Below are positions 1-6,814 of a stretch of 6,814 nucleotides of DNA, piece after piece. The DNA comes from an uncultured Oscillospiraceae bacterium (lineage in GTDB: Bacteria; Bacillota; Clostridia; UBA1381). Each line of letters starts with the position of its first letter. The stretch's first letter is position 1. Position numbers and translations under genes: made by a program. The stretch lies in assembly GCA_945876665.1 (NCBI GenBank), contig CAMCPC010000067.1:1-6814 (forward strand), read 5' to 3'. Below the pieces are notes generated by a model. It searched no databases. It saw only the letters and a program-made list of their open reading frames with translations, and was not told the origin of the DNA.

Positions 1-902
1 AGACAGATGCAAAGTACGGCTCGGCAAGAATAAAGACAATCGATACTGAAAGAATTCAGAATGAGCTTGACAGAAAGAGAATTGTAATCGTTGCAGGCTT
101 CCAGGGAATCAACAAGTATGATGATATAACAACTCTCGGCAGAGGCGGCTCTGACACATCAGCCGTTGCACTTGCGGCAGCACTGCACGCAGACGTATGT
201 GAGATTTACACAGACGTTGACGGCGTGTACACAACAGACCCGAGAATTTGCAAAAACGCATATAAGCTTGAGGATATTTCGTACGATGAAATGCTTGAGC
301 TTGCGTCACTCGGCGCAAACGTGCTTCACAACAGAAGCGTTGAAATGGCAAAGAAATACAATGTTAAATTATCAGTTCGTTCAAGTCTGAATAATAATGA
401 GGGAACATATGTTAAGGAGGTTTCACAAGTGGAAAAGATGCTCGTAAGAGGTGTTACAAGAGATAACGATTGTGCAAGAATTGCACTTTGCGGTGTAGAG
501 GATGCTCCGGGTAAGGCATTCCAGATATTTGAGATGATTGCCAAGGCAGGTATCAGCGTTGACCTTATAATTCAGTCAATCGGCGACGGCAAGACAAAGG
601 ACATCAGCTTTACAGTTGCTGAGGCAGACCTTCAGCCGACACTTGATCTTCTTAATAAAAACAAGGATTTCATCAATGCGCGTGAGATTAAGGCGTCAGA
701 GGACGTTTCAAAGGTATCAATCGTGGGCGCAGGTATGGTTAATAACTCAGGTGTTGCCGCTAAGATGTTTGAGGCTCTTTATGACGCGCACATCAACATC
801 AAGATGATTGCAACATCTGAAATCAAGATTTCCGTTCTTGTTGCGCAGAAGGACGCAGAAGCAGCTGTTGTTGCAATTCATGACAAGTTCATGCTTAAAT
901 AA
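1..902 (+). CDS. lysC: Aspartate kinase (aspartokinase), 5' end missing
   Basis: Phosphorylates L-aspartate with ATP, the first cytoplasmic step of the aspartate pathway to lysine, threonine, methionine and diaminopimelate. The frame is open from position 3 and gives 299 residues; family members are about 400, so roughly the first 100 residues (including the N-terminal nucleotide-binding lysine motif) lie outside the window. Visible are the amino-acid-kinase signature GRGGSDTSAVALAAAL (fragment residues about 46-61), the family motif YTDVDGVYTTDPR (about 69-81), and two C-terminal ACT domains: about 144-215, and about 221-299 beginning near SKVSIVGAGM and containing TSEIKISVLVA. The paired ACT domains imply feedback control by an end-product amino acid, typically lysine, with or without threonine. 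In the second ACT domain the usual proline of GMxSxPGVA appears as serine (GMVNNSGVAAKMF). An in-frame internal start at 429 probably gives a separate regulatory subunit. The family call is secure; which end product inhibits it cannot be read. Confidence 0.96.
   Translation, partial: TDAKYGSARIKTIDTERIQNELDRKRIVIVAGFQGINKYDDITTLGRGGSDTSAVALAAALHADVCEIYTDVDGVYTTDPRICKNAYKLEDISYDEMLELASLGANVLHNRSVEMAKKYNVKLSVRSSLNNNEGTYVKEVSQVEKMLVRGVTRDNDCARIALCGVEDAPGKAFQIFEMIAKAGISVDLIIQSIGDGKTKDISFTVAEADLQPTLDLLNKNKDFINAREIKASEDVSKVSIVGAGMVNNSGVAAKMFEALYDAHINIKMIATSEIKISVLVAQKDAEAAVVAIHDKFMLK
414..431 (+). promoter_or_regulatory. Internal ribosome binding site and GTG start for a LysC beta subunit
   Basis: Inside lysC, AAGGAGG (414-420) is followed after 8 nt by a GTG (429-431) in the lysC frame. 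Translation from it would give a 157-residue protein beginning VEKMLVRGV and consisting of the two ACT domains only. Bacillus subtilis aspartokinase II and Corynebacterium aspartokinase are known to make such a beta subunit from an internal start, forming alpha2beta2 enzymes; the B. subtilis beta chain is about 160 residues, so size and position agree. An ATG at 438 is also in frame but lies 17 nt from the Shine-Dalgarno sequence, so GTG 429 is the better start. The sequence facts are direct; use of this start is inferred. Confidence 0.75.
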
Positions 903-923
903 TTTAAATTAAATAATAAGAAA

Positions 924-979
924 AAACCACAAGGGCGTGGCGGCTGACGGATTTTACGCGGTTCACGTACTTGTGGTTT
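924..979. repeat. Inverted repeat (hairpin) in the lysC-rlmB gap
   Basis: AAACCACAAG (924-933) and CTTGTGGTTT (970-979) are perfect 10-bp inverted arms. Inside them CGTG (936-939) can pair with CACG (964-967), leaving about 24 nt at the tip. The left arm is preceded by three further A residues (921-923), so on the - strand the structure ends in a run of six T and looks like an intrinsic terminator. On the + strand the T run is only three long and is followed by CGTGC, so it would terminate weakly at best after lysC. No - strand gene needs a terminator here. It may be a degenerate lysC terminator, a structured rlmB leader or a small palindromic insertion. Confidence 0.6.
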
Positions 980-1008
980 CGTGCTATAAAACAGAGGTGA
1001 AAAAGTTA

Positions 1009-1740
1009 GTGGAAGATAAAATTATAGGCAGAAATCCTGTCCTTGAGGCAATCCGTTCAGGCCGCAGCGTGGATAAAATTCTTGTTAAAATGGGTAAATA
1101 CGAAGGCTCTATAGTTCCTATCATAAAAAAGGCAAAGGACGCGGGAATTATTGTTCAGGAGGTTGACAAGGCAAAGCTTGACGCTATCGCAGAGGGCGGA
1201 AATCATCAGGGCGTTATTGCGTATGTGAGCGCCTACGAATATTCTACTGTTAAGGACATTCTTGACAGGGCAAGAGAAAAGGGCGAGCCGCCGTTTGTTA
1301 TAATATGCGATAAGATAACAGACCCCCATAATTTGGGCGCAATATTGAGAACGGCAAACTGTGTCGGCGCGCATGGCGTGATTATACCGAAACGCAACAG
1401 CGTCGGACTTAACAGCACAGTCGCTAAAACCTCGGCAGGTGCGGTGGAATATACACCCGTTGCAAAGGTTACAAACATAGCCTCCATAATTGATGACCTC
1501 AAAAAAGAGGGAATGTGGATTGCCGCAGCTGATATGGACGGTGAGGAACTGTATAAGGTTGACTTGACAGGCTCAAGTGGACTTGTAATCGGCAGCGAGG
1601 GCGAGGGAATAAGCAGACTTGTCAGAGAAAAATGCGATTTTATCGCAAGTATTCCGATGGAAGGCGAGATAAATTCGCTGAACGCGTCAGTCGCCGCAGG
1701 TGTGCTGATGTATGAGGCGCTAAGACAAAGACGTTCATAA
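1009..1740 (+). CDS. rlmB: 23S rRNA 2'-O-ribose methyltransferase, TrmH/SpoU (SPOUT) family, RlmB-like
   Basis: Transfers a methyl group from S-adenosylmethionine to a ribose 2'-OH of RNA; the closest characterised relative is RlmB, which modifies G2251 (E. coli numbering) of 23S rRNA. The 243-residue product has the N-terminal RNA-binding domain starting IIGRNPVLEAIRSG (residues 5-18), then the trefoil-knot domain with motif 1 NLGAILRT (108-115, catalytic-type Arg114), motif 2 LVIGSEGEG (192-200) and motif 3 IPMEGEINSLNASVAAG (215-231). GTG 1009 was chosen as start because AGAGGTGA (993-1000) sits 8 nt upstream and EDKIIGRNPV is the usual family N-terminus; a longer frame from 937 would read through the hairpin with unrelated residues. 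Length fits the family. It could modify another rRNA or tRNA site, since TrmH-family targets cannot be told from motifs alone. It follows lysC with a 106-nt gap. Confidence 0.93.
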   Translation: MEDKIIGRNPVLEAIRSGRSVDKILVKMGKYEGSIVPIIKKAKDAGIIVQEVDKAKLDAIAEGGNHQGVIAYVSAYEYSTVKDILDRAREKGEPPFVIICDKITDPHNLGAILRTANCVGAHGVIIPKRNSVGLNSTVAKTSAGAVEYTPVAKVTNIASIIDDLKKEGMWIAAADMDGEELYKVDLTGSSGLVIGSEGEGISRLVREKCDFIASIPMEGEINSLNASVAAGVLMYEALRQRRS

Positions 1741-1776
1741 ATTATTGTTTATAGGCGTAACCGATGGCGTGCGTTC

Positions 1777-1866
1777 GTAGGGGCGGATATTATCCGCCCG
1801 AATTGAAATGTGTACGGCGGGCGGCTGATAGCCGCCCCTACAACGGGACGTCGAGGACGCCGTCCC
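1777..1866. repeat. GC-rich palindromic intergenic element (REP/MITE-like)
   Basis: The stretch is built from nested inverted repeats. GTAGGGGCGG (1777-1786) matches CCGCCCCTAC (1832-1841) as 10-bp terminal inverted repeats around 45 bp. Within it GGGCGGATA/TATCCGCCC (1781-1789 and 1791-1799) and GGGCGGCT/AGCCGCCC (1819-1826 and 1830-1837) each form local hairpins, and CCGCCCG (1794-1800) can instead pair with CGGGCGG (1818-1824), giving an alternative long hairpin. A third hairpin follows, GGGACG/CGTCCC (1845-1850 and 1861-1866). No T run follows any stem, so none is a classical terminator. It contains no gene. It lies 36 bp after the rlmB stop and 53 bp before the next start. Similar GGGCGG palindromes are, from memory, common between genes of gut Firmicutes; copy number cannot be seen here. 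Confidence 0.8.
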
Positions 1867-1919
1867 ACAATACCGCCAAACAACAATTTATATTATTAAA
1901 AATGATAGGAGAAAAACTT

Positions 1920-2189
1920 ATGAAAGCAGTAGTTACCGTAATAGGAAAAGACCAGAAGGGCATAATTGCAAAGGTAAGCAATATATTATTTGAGAATGAA
2001 GTAAACATTCTTGATATTTCACAGACAATCATGCAGGATATGTTCACAATGATAATGCTTGTGGATTTTGAAAGCGAAAATGTTACACTCAAGCAGGTAG
2101 TTGACAAGCTTGAGGAAGCCGAAAAGGAAATGGGACTTTCAATACATGTGCAGCGTGAAGAAATTTTCACATCAATGCACAGAATATAA
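1920..2189 (+). CDS. Stand-alone ACT-domain protein, UPF0237 family
   Basis: An 89-residue cytoplasmic protein made almost wholly of one ACT domain (residues about 3-75), with the typical first strand and turn VVTVIGKDQKGIIAKVSNIL (4-23) and second strand VNILDISQTIMQ. ACT domains usually bind amino acids and pair through their sheets, so a small-molecule-sensing dimer is likely, but the ligand and role of this family are not established to my knowledge. The ATG at 1920 is preceded by ATAGGAGAAA (1905-1914), a good ribosome binding site; an upstream in-frame ATG at 1764 would make the palindromic element coding and is rejected. The next gene starts 14 nt after this stop, and the same two genes are neighbours in many Firmicutes and other bacteria, suggesting joint function. 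Confidence 0.92.
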   Translation: MKAVVTVIGKDQKGIIAKVSNILFENEVNILDISQTIMQDMFTMIMLVDFESENVTLKQVVDKLEEAEKEMGLSIHVQREEIFTSMHRI

Positions 2190-2203
2190 GGGAGGGCAAA
2201 TAA

Positions 2204-3571
2204 ATGATAAATCCCTTTGAAGTAATTGAAACAATCAAAATGATTGACGAGGAAAACCTTGATATAAGAACTATCACAATGGGTATTTCCCTCAAAAGCT
2301 GCGCGGGTCCTGACATAGACACTGTATGCGAAAAGGTGTATAACAAAATTACCACATACGCAAAGGACCTTGTAAAGACAGGTGAGGACATAGAGGCGCA
2401 GTTCGGTATTCCGATTATAAACAAGCGAATTTCCGTAACGCCTATTGCCACACTTGTGGACGCGCTTGAAGAACCGACGGTTGAAAAGTGCGTAAAGATT
2501 GCGAAAACTCTTGACAGAGCGGCAAAAACAACAGGCGTAAACTTTATAGGCGGTTATACGGCGCTTGTGCATAAGGATTACACAAACGGTGAAAAAATAC
2601 TTATAGAGTCAATCCCCGAAGCGCTTGCCTCCACAGACCTTGTATGCTCCAGCGTAAATGTAGGCTCGACAAGAGCCGGCATAAACATGAACGCCGTAAA
2701 GCAGATGGGTCAGGTGGTAAAGAAGGCGGCGGAGCTTACAGCCGACACACAGGGCTTTGCCTGTGCAAAGCTTGTTGTATTCTGCAATGCCGTTGAGGAT
2801 AACCCGTTCATGGCGGGCGCGTTCCTCGGCGAGGGCGAGGGCGAATGCGTTATAAACGTCGGTGTCAGCGGACCCGGTGTTGTAAAATGCGCTCTTGAAA
2901 AGGTCAAGGGTGAGGATTTCGGCGTTGTTGCCGAAACAATTAAAAAGACCGCATTCAAGATTACAAGAATGGGTCAGCTTGTGGCACAGGAGGCTTCAAA
3001 GCGTCTTGGTGTGCCGTTTGGAATTGTCGATTTATCGCTTGCGCCGACTCCGGCAGTTGGTGACAGCGTTGCATATATATTAGAGGAAATGGGACTTGAA
3101 AAGTGCGGTACACACGGCACGACCGCCGCTCTTGCGCTGCTTAATGATGCAGTTAAAAAGGGCGGAATTATGGCATCGGGTTATGTGGGCGGACTTTCGG
3201 GCGCATTTATCCCCGTGAGTGAGGACGCAGGAATGATTGCCGCGGCAAAAGACGGTGTCCTTACTCTTGAAAAGCTTGAAGCCATGACCTGTGTATGCTC
3301 GGTGGGACTTGATATGATAGTCATTCCGGGTGACACAAGCGCCGAAACTATCTCCGCAATTATCGCGGACGAGGCGGCAATAGGCATGGTAAATACAAAA
3401 ACCACCGCTGTCAGGGTAATACCTGCTCCGGGCAAGGTGGAAGGAGATGTTGTTGAATTTGGCGGATTGCTTGGCACAGGACCTGTAATGCCTGTAAAGG
3501 GATATTCAAGCGCTGAATTTATTAACAGAGGCGGACGTATACCCGCACCGTTACAGAGTCTTAAAAATTAA
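2204..3571 (+). CDS. UPF0210 (DUF711, PFL_2-type) family protein
   Basis: A 455-residue soluble protein matching the UPF0210/DUF711 family, whose members are about 450 residues, so it is full length. Family-like stretches are [13 protein letters not shown] (near residues 154-168), GVSGPGVV (220-227), [18 protein letters not shown] followed by [10 protein letters not shown] (301-310), [16 protein letters not shown], and the C-terminal glycine-rich [12 protein letters not shown] (420-431). Structural work on the family places it near the glycyl-radical/ribonucleotide-reductase barrel fold, but no activity is established that I know of, and I see no convincing C-terminal glycyl-radical motif. 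The start at 2204 has AAGGGAGGG (2188-2196) 7 nt upstream, overlapping the stop of the ACT gene, so the two are probably translationally coupled. Only 27 nt separate its stop from the V-ATPase operon. Confidence 0.93.
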   Translation: MINPFEVIETIKMIDEENLDIRTITMGISLKSCAGPDIDTVCEKVYNKITTYAKDLVKTGEDIEAQFGIPIINKRISVTPIATLVDALEEPTVEKCVKIAKTLDRAAKTTGVNFIGGYTALVHKDYTNGEKILIESIPEALASTDLVCSSVNVGSTRAGINMNAVKQMGQVVKKAAELTADTQGFACAKLVVFCNAVEDNPFMAGAFLGEGEGECVINVGVSGPGVVKCALEKVKGEDFGVVAETIKKTAFKITRMGQLVAQEASKRLGVPFGIVDLSLAPTPAVGDSVAYILEEMGLEKCGTHGTTAALALLNDAVKKGGIMASGYVGGLSGAFIPVSEDAGMIAAAKDGVLTLEKLEAMTCVCSVGLDMIVIPGDTSAETISAIIADEAAIGMVNTKTTAVRVIPAPGKVEGDVVEFGGLLGTGPVMPVKGYSSAEFINRGGRIPAPLQSLKN

Positions 3572-3598
3572 ATCTGTAAGGAAAGAGAGGTTTGGAAA

Positions 3599-3910
3599 AT
3601 GGAAGATTTGATTATGAAAATAATCGACATAGAGGACAGAGCGCAGGAGGTTATCCGTGACGCGAAAAAAGCCGACAGAGAGCTTGATGAGCGTATCAGG
3701 GACGATTCGCGTAAACTGCAGGATGATATTGCAAGAAAGGTTGAGGCAAAGAACGTAACTCTTAAGCAGATAGAGGAGGACGATGCCGAAAAGAAGATTG
3801 CAGCAATAAATGAATCTATGGAAAAGCACCTATCCGAACTTGAAGAAAAGTATCAGAAAAACAAAGACAAATGGGTTGACGAAATAGTAAGTAACATAAT
3901 AGAAAGATAG
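3599..3910 (+). CDS. V-type ATPase peripheral-stalk subunit (G/H type, coiled coil)
   Basis: A 103-residue, highly charged protein predicted to be almost entirely one long helix: heptad-like runs of Glu, Lys, Arg and Asp from about residue 8 to 95, with alanine and isoleucine at spaced positions, no membrane segment and no cysteine. This is the shape of the small peripheral-stalk subunit (NtpF of Enterococcus, subunit G/H of archaeal A-ATPases) that pairs with subunit E and links the catalytic head to the membrane subunit I. Sequence identity in this family is low, so the call rests on composition, size and position as the first gene before subunits C and I. The ATG at 3599 has AGAGAGG (3584-3590) 8 nt upstream; an internal ATG at 3614 has no comparable site. 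Confidence 0.85.
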   Translation: MEDLIMKIIDIEDRAQEVIRDAKKADRELDERIRDDSRKLQDDIARKVEAKNVTLKQIEEDDAEKKIAAINESMEKHLSELEEKYQKNKDKWVDEIVSNIIER

Positions 3911-3926
3911 AGAAGGTGATGGCATA

Positions 3927-4970
3927 ATGAGCGTAGAATACAGTGCTGTCGCCGCAAAGCTGAAGGCGATGTATTCAAGGTTTCTGACAAGCAGTGATTA
4001 TGAAGAAATGCTTGGAAAAAAGAGCGTAAACGACATATGCGGTTATCTTAAGTCAACTCCCGGCTACAGCGATGTACTATCTGACGTAAACGAACGCAAT
4101 ATCCATCGCGGCGCTATGGAGATTCTGCTTGAACAGGATATTATGGACGAATACGTAAGATTATATAATTTTGTTGACCACGATAAGCGTGAGCTTATGA
4201 GCTTCTGGTTTATGCGGTACGAGGTTGAGTTCTTGAAGCGTGAAATACGATATATTTACACCCATGAGGAACGCAGCAGTGACGAATTAAATCAGGGCAG
4301 GTTTGACGCGTTTTTTGAAACACACACAAAGATTAACCATGAAGTGATGAGAAATGCCCGTTCAATTTCGGATTGTATTGACGCGTGCAAGGATACCCCT
4401 TATGCTGATCCGCTCAGAAGAGCGGAAAGTCTGGGCGCGGACTTTTTCTCAATGGGCATGGTACTGGATTCATATTACTATTCGGCATTGTGGCGCGCAA
4501 TTGATAAAAATCTTAAGAGTGAACAGGCGGAGCTTTTTAAAAAGCTCGTGGGCAGTAAGATTGACATGCTTAATCTTATGTGGATTTACAGAGGTAAGAA
4601 GTATTTCAGATTTCAAAATGAGATAATTTTCACCTATCTTCTTCCTGTCAGATACAGACTGACGGAGGACATAATCAGACAGCTTGTAAACGCAGACAGT
4701 ATTGAGCAGTTTATTGATATTGTAAACAGCTCAACCTCCTACGGCGAACTGTTTGAAAATTATGATAAGGGAAGATTTCCGGAGGAGAATTACAGGTATA
4801 TTTATAACAAATTGTCAAAAAGTATATTTGTAAATCACAGTGAATCGATGGTTGCGATATATGCGTACCTTAATCTGAAGGAAGTCGAGCTTAACAATAT
4901 AACCACCATAACAGAGGGTATAAGATACAGCCTGAACGCTGATTCTATCCGTGAACATGTTGGTATATAG
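3927..4970 (+). CDS. ntpC: V-type ATP synthase/ATPase subunit C (AC39/d family)
   Basis: Subunit C (d in eukaryotes) is the funnel-shaped socket that sits on the membrane rotor ring and joins it to the central stalk, so it transmits rotation between the ion-translocating and catalytic parts. The 347-residue product is full length for the family and mainly helical, with no membrane segment. The N-terminus YSAVAAKLKAMYSRFLTSSD (5-24) with the following KSVNDICGYL is the usual family opening, followed by a central ELMSFWFMRYEVEFLKREIR segment and a C-terminal repeat of the same three-helix design containing LNLMWIYRGKKYF and YLLPVRYRLTEDII. Start 3927 has AGAAGGTG (3911-3918) at 8-nt spacing. 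It lies 16 nt after the stalk gene and 15 nt before subunit I, in one operon. Confidence 0.95.
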   Translation: MSVEYSAVAAKLKAMYSRFLTSSDYEEMLGKKSVNDICGYLKSTPGYSDVLSDVNERNIHRGAMEILLEQDIMDEYVRLYNFVDHDKRELMSFWFMRYEVEFLKREIRYIYTHEERSSDELNQGRFDAFFETHTKINHEVMRNARSISDCIDACKDTPYADPLRRAESLGADFFSMGMVLDSYYYSALWRAIDKNLKSEQAELFKKLVGSKIDMLNLMWIYRGKKYFRFQNEIIFTYLLPVRYRLTEDIIRQLVNADSIEQFIDIVNSSTSYGELFENYDKGRFPEENYRYIYNKLSKSIFVNHSESMVAIYAYLNLKEVELNNITTITEGIRYSLNADSIREHVGI

Positions 4971-4988
4971 CAGAGGAGGGAAAAAATG
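4971..4988 (+). promoter_or_regulatory. Ribosome binding site deciding the subunit I start
   Basis: AGAGGAGGG (4972-4980) lies 5 nt before ATG 4986, directly after the subunit C stop at 4970. It fixes the start of the subunit I gene and indicates strong translation. Confidence 0.85.
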
Positions 4989-6814
4989 TCTATAATAAAG
5001 ATGAAAGCCGTTACTATAGCAGGTCAGATAAGTGAATTTGATTCTATAGTTGAAAAATACGTGTACGGCAGGGATATTCATCTTGAAAATGCGATGTCCG
5101 TTCTCACGAACAGAGGCAGACTTGCAAGCTTTGAGGACAATAACGAATATGACAGCATTGCCAAGACTGCAATGAGCATTATGAAGCTGGCAAAGTATAA
5201 TGTGAATAAAAAGCTGATTGCACCCGAAAGCACAAGGCTTGAGGAAATGCAGAAATTTCTGGACGATATAAATCTTAATATTGAGAATGAAAAGAAACAG
5301 GATGAACAGCTTACACAGAAAATTAAAGCAAATGAAACTGCCATAGCGCAGATGGATCTGATGCTGTCGGTGGACGTTGATTTGTCGAGGATTTTCAAGT
5401 TTGAATTTATACATTGTAAATTCGGACATATTCCGAAGGCAGGCTATAAAACACTTGTGACATATCTTGATAATCTTGAAGCCTTCTTTATAAAAACAGC
5501 GGAGGATGCCACAGATGTGTGGGGATTTTACTTCGCGCCGCTGCTTAAGGAGAGAAAGGTTGAGGAGGTTTTCAATTCGCTTTATTTTGAAGCAGTGGAG
5601 CTTTCGAGGGAGCTTATAGGAACACCCTATGAAATAAAAAAGCAGCTTGTGAAGCAGAATCAGGAGCTTAAGGCGCAGATTGAGGCAAACAGCGCTAAAA
5701 CGGCGCAGATGCTTTCAAGCAATGCCGATAGGCTTTACGGCATATATAATCTTGCAAAAAAGCGCAGCCAGTTTTCGGAGGTAAGACGTAACGCTGTACA
5801 CGGCGATATGTTCTTCTATATCGTGGGCTGGATGGACGAAAAACACGCGCTTGCTCTTGAAAAAGAGGTTAACGAGTCAGGCGATGTTGTGATGTTCTAC
5901 ACAGAGGACGCTGAAAATATCAAGAATATGCAGCCGCCTACAAAGCTGAAAAATAATCCGGTATTCAAGCCGTTTGAGATGTTCGTAAAGATGTACGGAC
6001 TGCCGAGCTTTAACGAGATTGATCCTACACCGATACTTGCCATAACGTATATACTGTTCTTCGGCATAATGTTCGGTGATGTCGGTCAGAGCCTTGTGCT
6101 TGCGATTGCAGGCTTTATCGTTTACAAGATGAAGAAATGGGATTTAGGCGGAATTGTCGGTTGGGTCGGACTGTCGGGAGTCGTGTTCGGATTTATATAC
6201 GGAAGCTTCTTCGGCAATGAGGAGATTATTCCTAATTTGCTGCACACAACACCGATTAGACCTATGGAACAGGCAATTATGATGCTTGGCGCAACCATTG
6301 GTATGGGCGTGCTGATAATCATATTCGGTATGGTGCTGAATATCATAAACGCCATAAAGAGTAAAAACAAGGGCGAAGCCTTGTTCGGGCATAACGGTGC
6401 CGCGGGACTTGTGTTCTATCTGAGCGTTCTGCTGCTTGCGGCAAACCTGTTTTTGAAATGGGGCATACCTACAGTTGTATTTGTAGTGCTGATTGTGGTA
6501 TCGGTACTGGCAATGTATATGTGCGAACCACTGTCAGATCTTGTGGCAGGTAAAAAGCACTGGTGGCCGAAAACAAGTATGTATTTTGTGGAAAATCTGT
6601 TTGAGATGTTCGAGGTTATACTGAGCTTCTTCACAAACACAATCTCATTCCTGCGAATTGGCGCTTTCGCTATAGTTCATGTGGGCATGATGATGGTTGT
6701 TGCGATACTTACTCCGGATGGTATAAGTATCGGAAGTATCCTTGTACAGGTAATCGGCAACGGTGTTGTTATGGTGCTTGAGGGACTTATAGTCGGTATA
6801 CAGGTTCTTCGTCT
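4986..6814 (+). CDS. ntpI: V-type ATP synthase/ATPase membrane subunit I (a type), 3' end missing
   Basis: Subunit I forms the two ion half-channels beside the rotor ring and anchors the peripheral stalks. The frame runs open to the window end, giving 609 residues; family members are about 640-680, so only the C-terminus is lost. Residues 1 to about 340 are the cytoplasmic arm, with two coiled-coil hairpins (about 85-125 and 216-260). The membrane part opens with DPTPILAITYILFFGIMFGD (346-365) and has about seven hydrophobic segments in view, near 350-378, 385-408, 429-456, 474-489, 493-515, 540-575 and 585-607. The arginine needed for ion transfer is present in SFLRIGAFAIVH (Arg557), and the second conserved arginine appears as Arg609 in LEGLIVGIQVLR, just at the end. 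The motif usually written GDxGHG or GDAGYG reads GDVGQS here. Neighbours confirm the call. Confidence 0.96.
   Translation, partial: MSIIKMKAVTIAGQISEFDSIVEKYVYGRDIHLENAMSVLTNRGRLASFEDNNEYDSIAKTAMSIMKLAKYNVNKKLIAPESTRLEEMQKFLDDINLNIENEKKQDEQLTQKIKANETAIAQMDLMLSVDVDLSRIFKFEFIHCKFGHIPKAGYKTLVTYLDNLEAFFIKTAEDATDVWGFYFAPLLKERKVEEVFNSLYFEAVELSRELIGTPYEIKKQLVKQNQELKAQIEANSAKTAQMLSSNADRLYGIYNLAKKRSQFSEVRRNAVHGDMFFYIVGWMDEKHALALEKEVNESGDVVMFYTEDAENIKNMQPPTKLKNNPVFKPFEMFVKMYGLPSFNEIDPTPILAITYILFFGIMFGDVGQSLVLAIAGFIVYKMKKWDLGGIVGWVGLSGVVFGFIYGSFFGNEEIIPNLLHTTPIRPMEQAIMMLGATIGMGVLIIIFGMVLNIINAIKSKNKGEALFGHNGAAGLVFYLSVLLLAANLFLKWGIPTVVFVVLIVVSVLAMYMCEPLSDLVAGKKHWWPKTSMYFVENLFEMFEVILSFFTNTISFLRIGAFAIVHVGMMMVVAILTPDGISIGSILVQVIGNGVVMVLEGLIVGIQVLR

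Noticed and set aside
937..1008. N-terminal extension of RlmB by 24 residues from a GTG at 937
   Set aside because: It has no ribosome binding site, runs through the inverted repeat and encodes residues unlike the family; GTG 1009 has a good site and the standard N-terminus.
903..1008. Riboswitch or T-box in the lysC-rlmB gap
   Set aside because: The gap is only 106 nt and shows a single simple hairpin without T-box or lysine-riboswitch landmarks; any lysC leader would lie upstream of the window.
1777..1866. Intrinsic terminator for rlmB
   Set aside because: The stems are strong but none is followed by a T run, so the block is described as a repeat instead.
1764..1919. N-terminal extension of the ACT-domain protein from ATG 1764
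   Set aside because: It would translate the palindromic repeat into a Cys/Arg-rich leader with no family match; ATG 1920 has a good ribosome binding site and gives the normal 89-residue length.
1741..1919. Promoter for the ACT-domain gene in the AT-rich stretch after the palindromes (for example TATATT near 1890)
   Set aside because: No -35-like hexamer stands at a proper distance, so I could not support a specific promoter, though one is expected somewhere in this gap.
1838..2572. 244-residue open frame on the - strand
   Set aside because: It is antisense to the ACT and UPF0210 genes, is Cys/Phe/Ser-rich in the way shadow frames are, and resembles no family.
4815..5429. 204-residue open frame on the - strand
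   Set aside because: It lies opposite the end of subunit C and the start of subunit I, both clearly real, and its composition is that of a reverse-strand shadow.

Overview
The window reads as an ordinary chromosomal segment from a low-to-moderate GC Firmicute, most likely an anaerobic gut-type Clostridium relative (Oscillospirales/Lachnospirales-like). The basis is strong GGAGG-type ribosome binding sites before every gene, GTG as well as ATG starts, the UPF0237-UPF0210 gene pair, a V-type ATPase operon, and GGGCGG-type palindromic intergenic repeats of a kind I associate with gut Firmicutes. The genus cannot be fixed from the sequence alone. All real genes are on the + strand and tightly packed.

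Region 1 (1-1740): the 3' three-quarters of lysC (aspartate kinase, entry to lysine/threonine/methionine synthesis), then rlmB (SPOUT-class 23S rRNA 2'-O-ribose methyltransferase). The lysC reading frame contains an in-frame GTG preceded at ideal spacing by a near-perfect Shine-Dalgarno sequence, exactly at the kinase/ACT junction. This looks like the internal start that makes the separate regulatory beta subunit, as in Bacillus subtilis aspartokinase II. A 10-bp-arm inverted repeat lies in the lysC-rlmB gap.

Region 2 (1741-1919): a 179-bp non-coding gap holding a compact set of GC-rich palindromes (1777-1866) with 10-bp terminal inverted repeats. It resembles a REP/MITE-like element.

Region 3 (1920-3571): a conserved pair of poorly understood genes, a stand-alone 89-residue ACT-domain protein (UPF0237) and a 455-residue UPF0210/DUF711 protein, 14 nt apart and surely co-translated.

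Region 4 (3599-6814): the start of a V-type (A/V) ATPase operon: peripheral-stalk coiled-coil subunit (G/H type), central-stalk/rotor-cap subunit C (AC39/d type) and membrane subunit I (a type), the last cut by the window end. Only 27 nt separate the UPF0210 gene from the first ATPase gene and I see no terminator there, so the ATPase may be read through from the ACT/UPF0210 pair. The catalytic A and B subunits and the ion-binding ring subunit K are not visible, so neither the coupling ion nor the direction (synthase or pump) can be told.

I found no RNA genes, CRISPR arrays, transposase genes or prophage genes. The most interesting signals are the internal start in lysC and the palindromic element; no wholly new system is evident.
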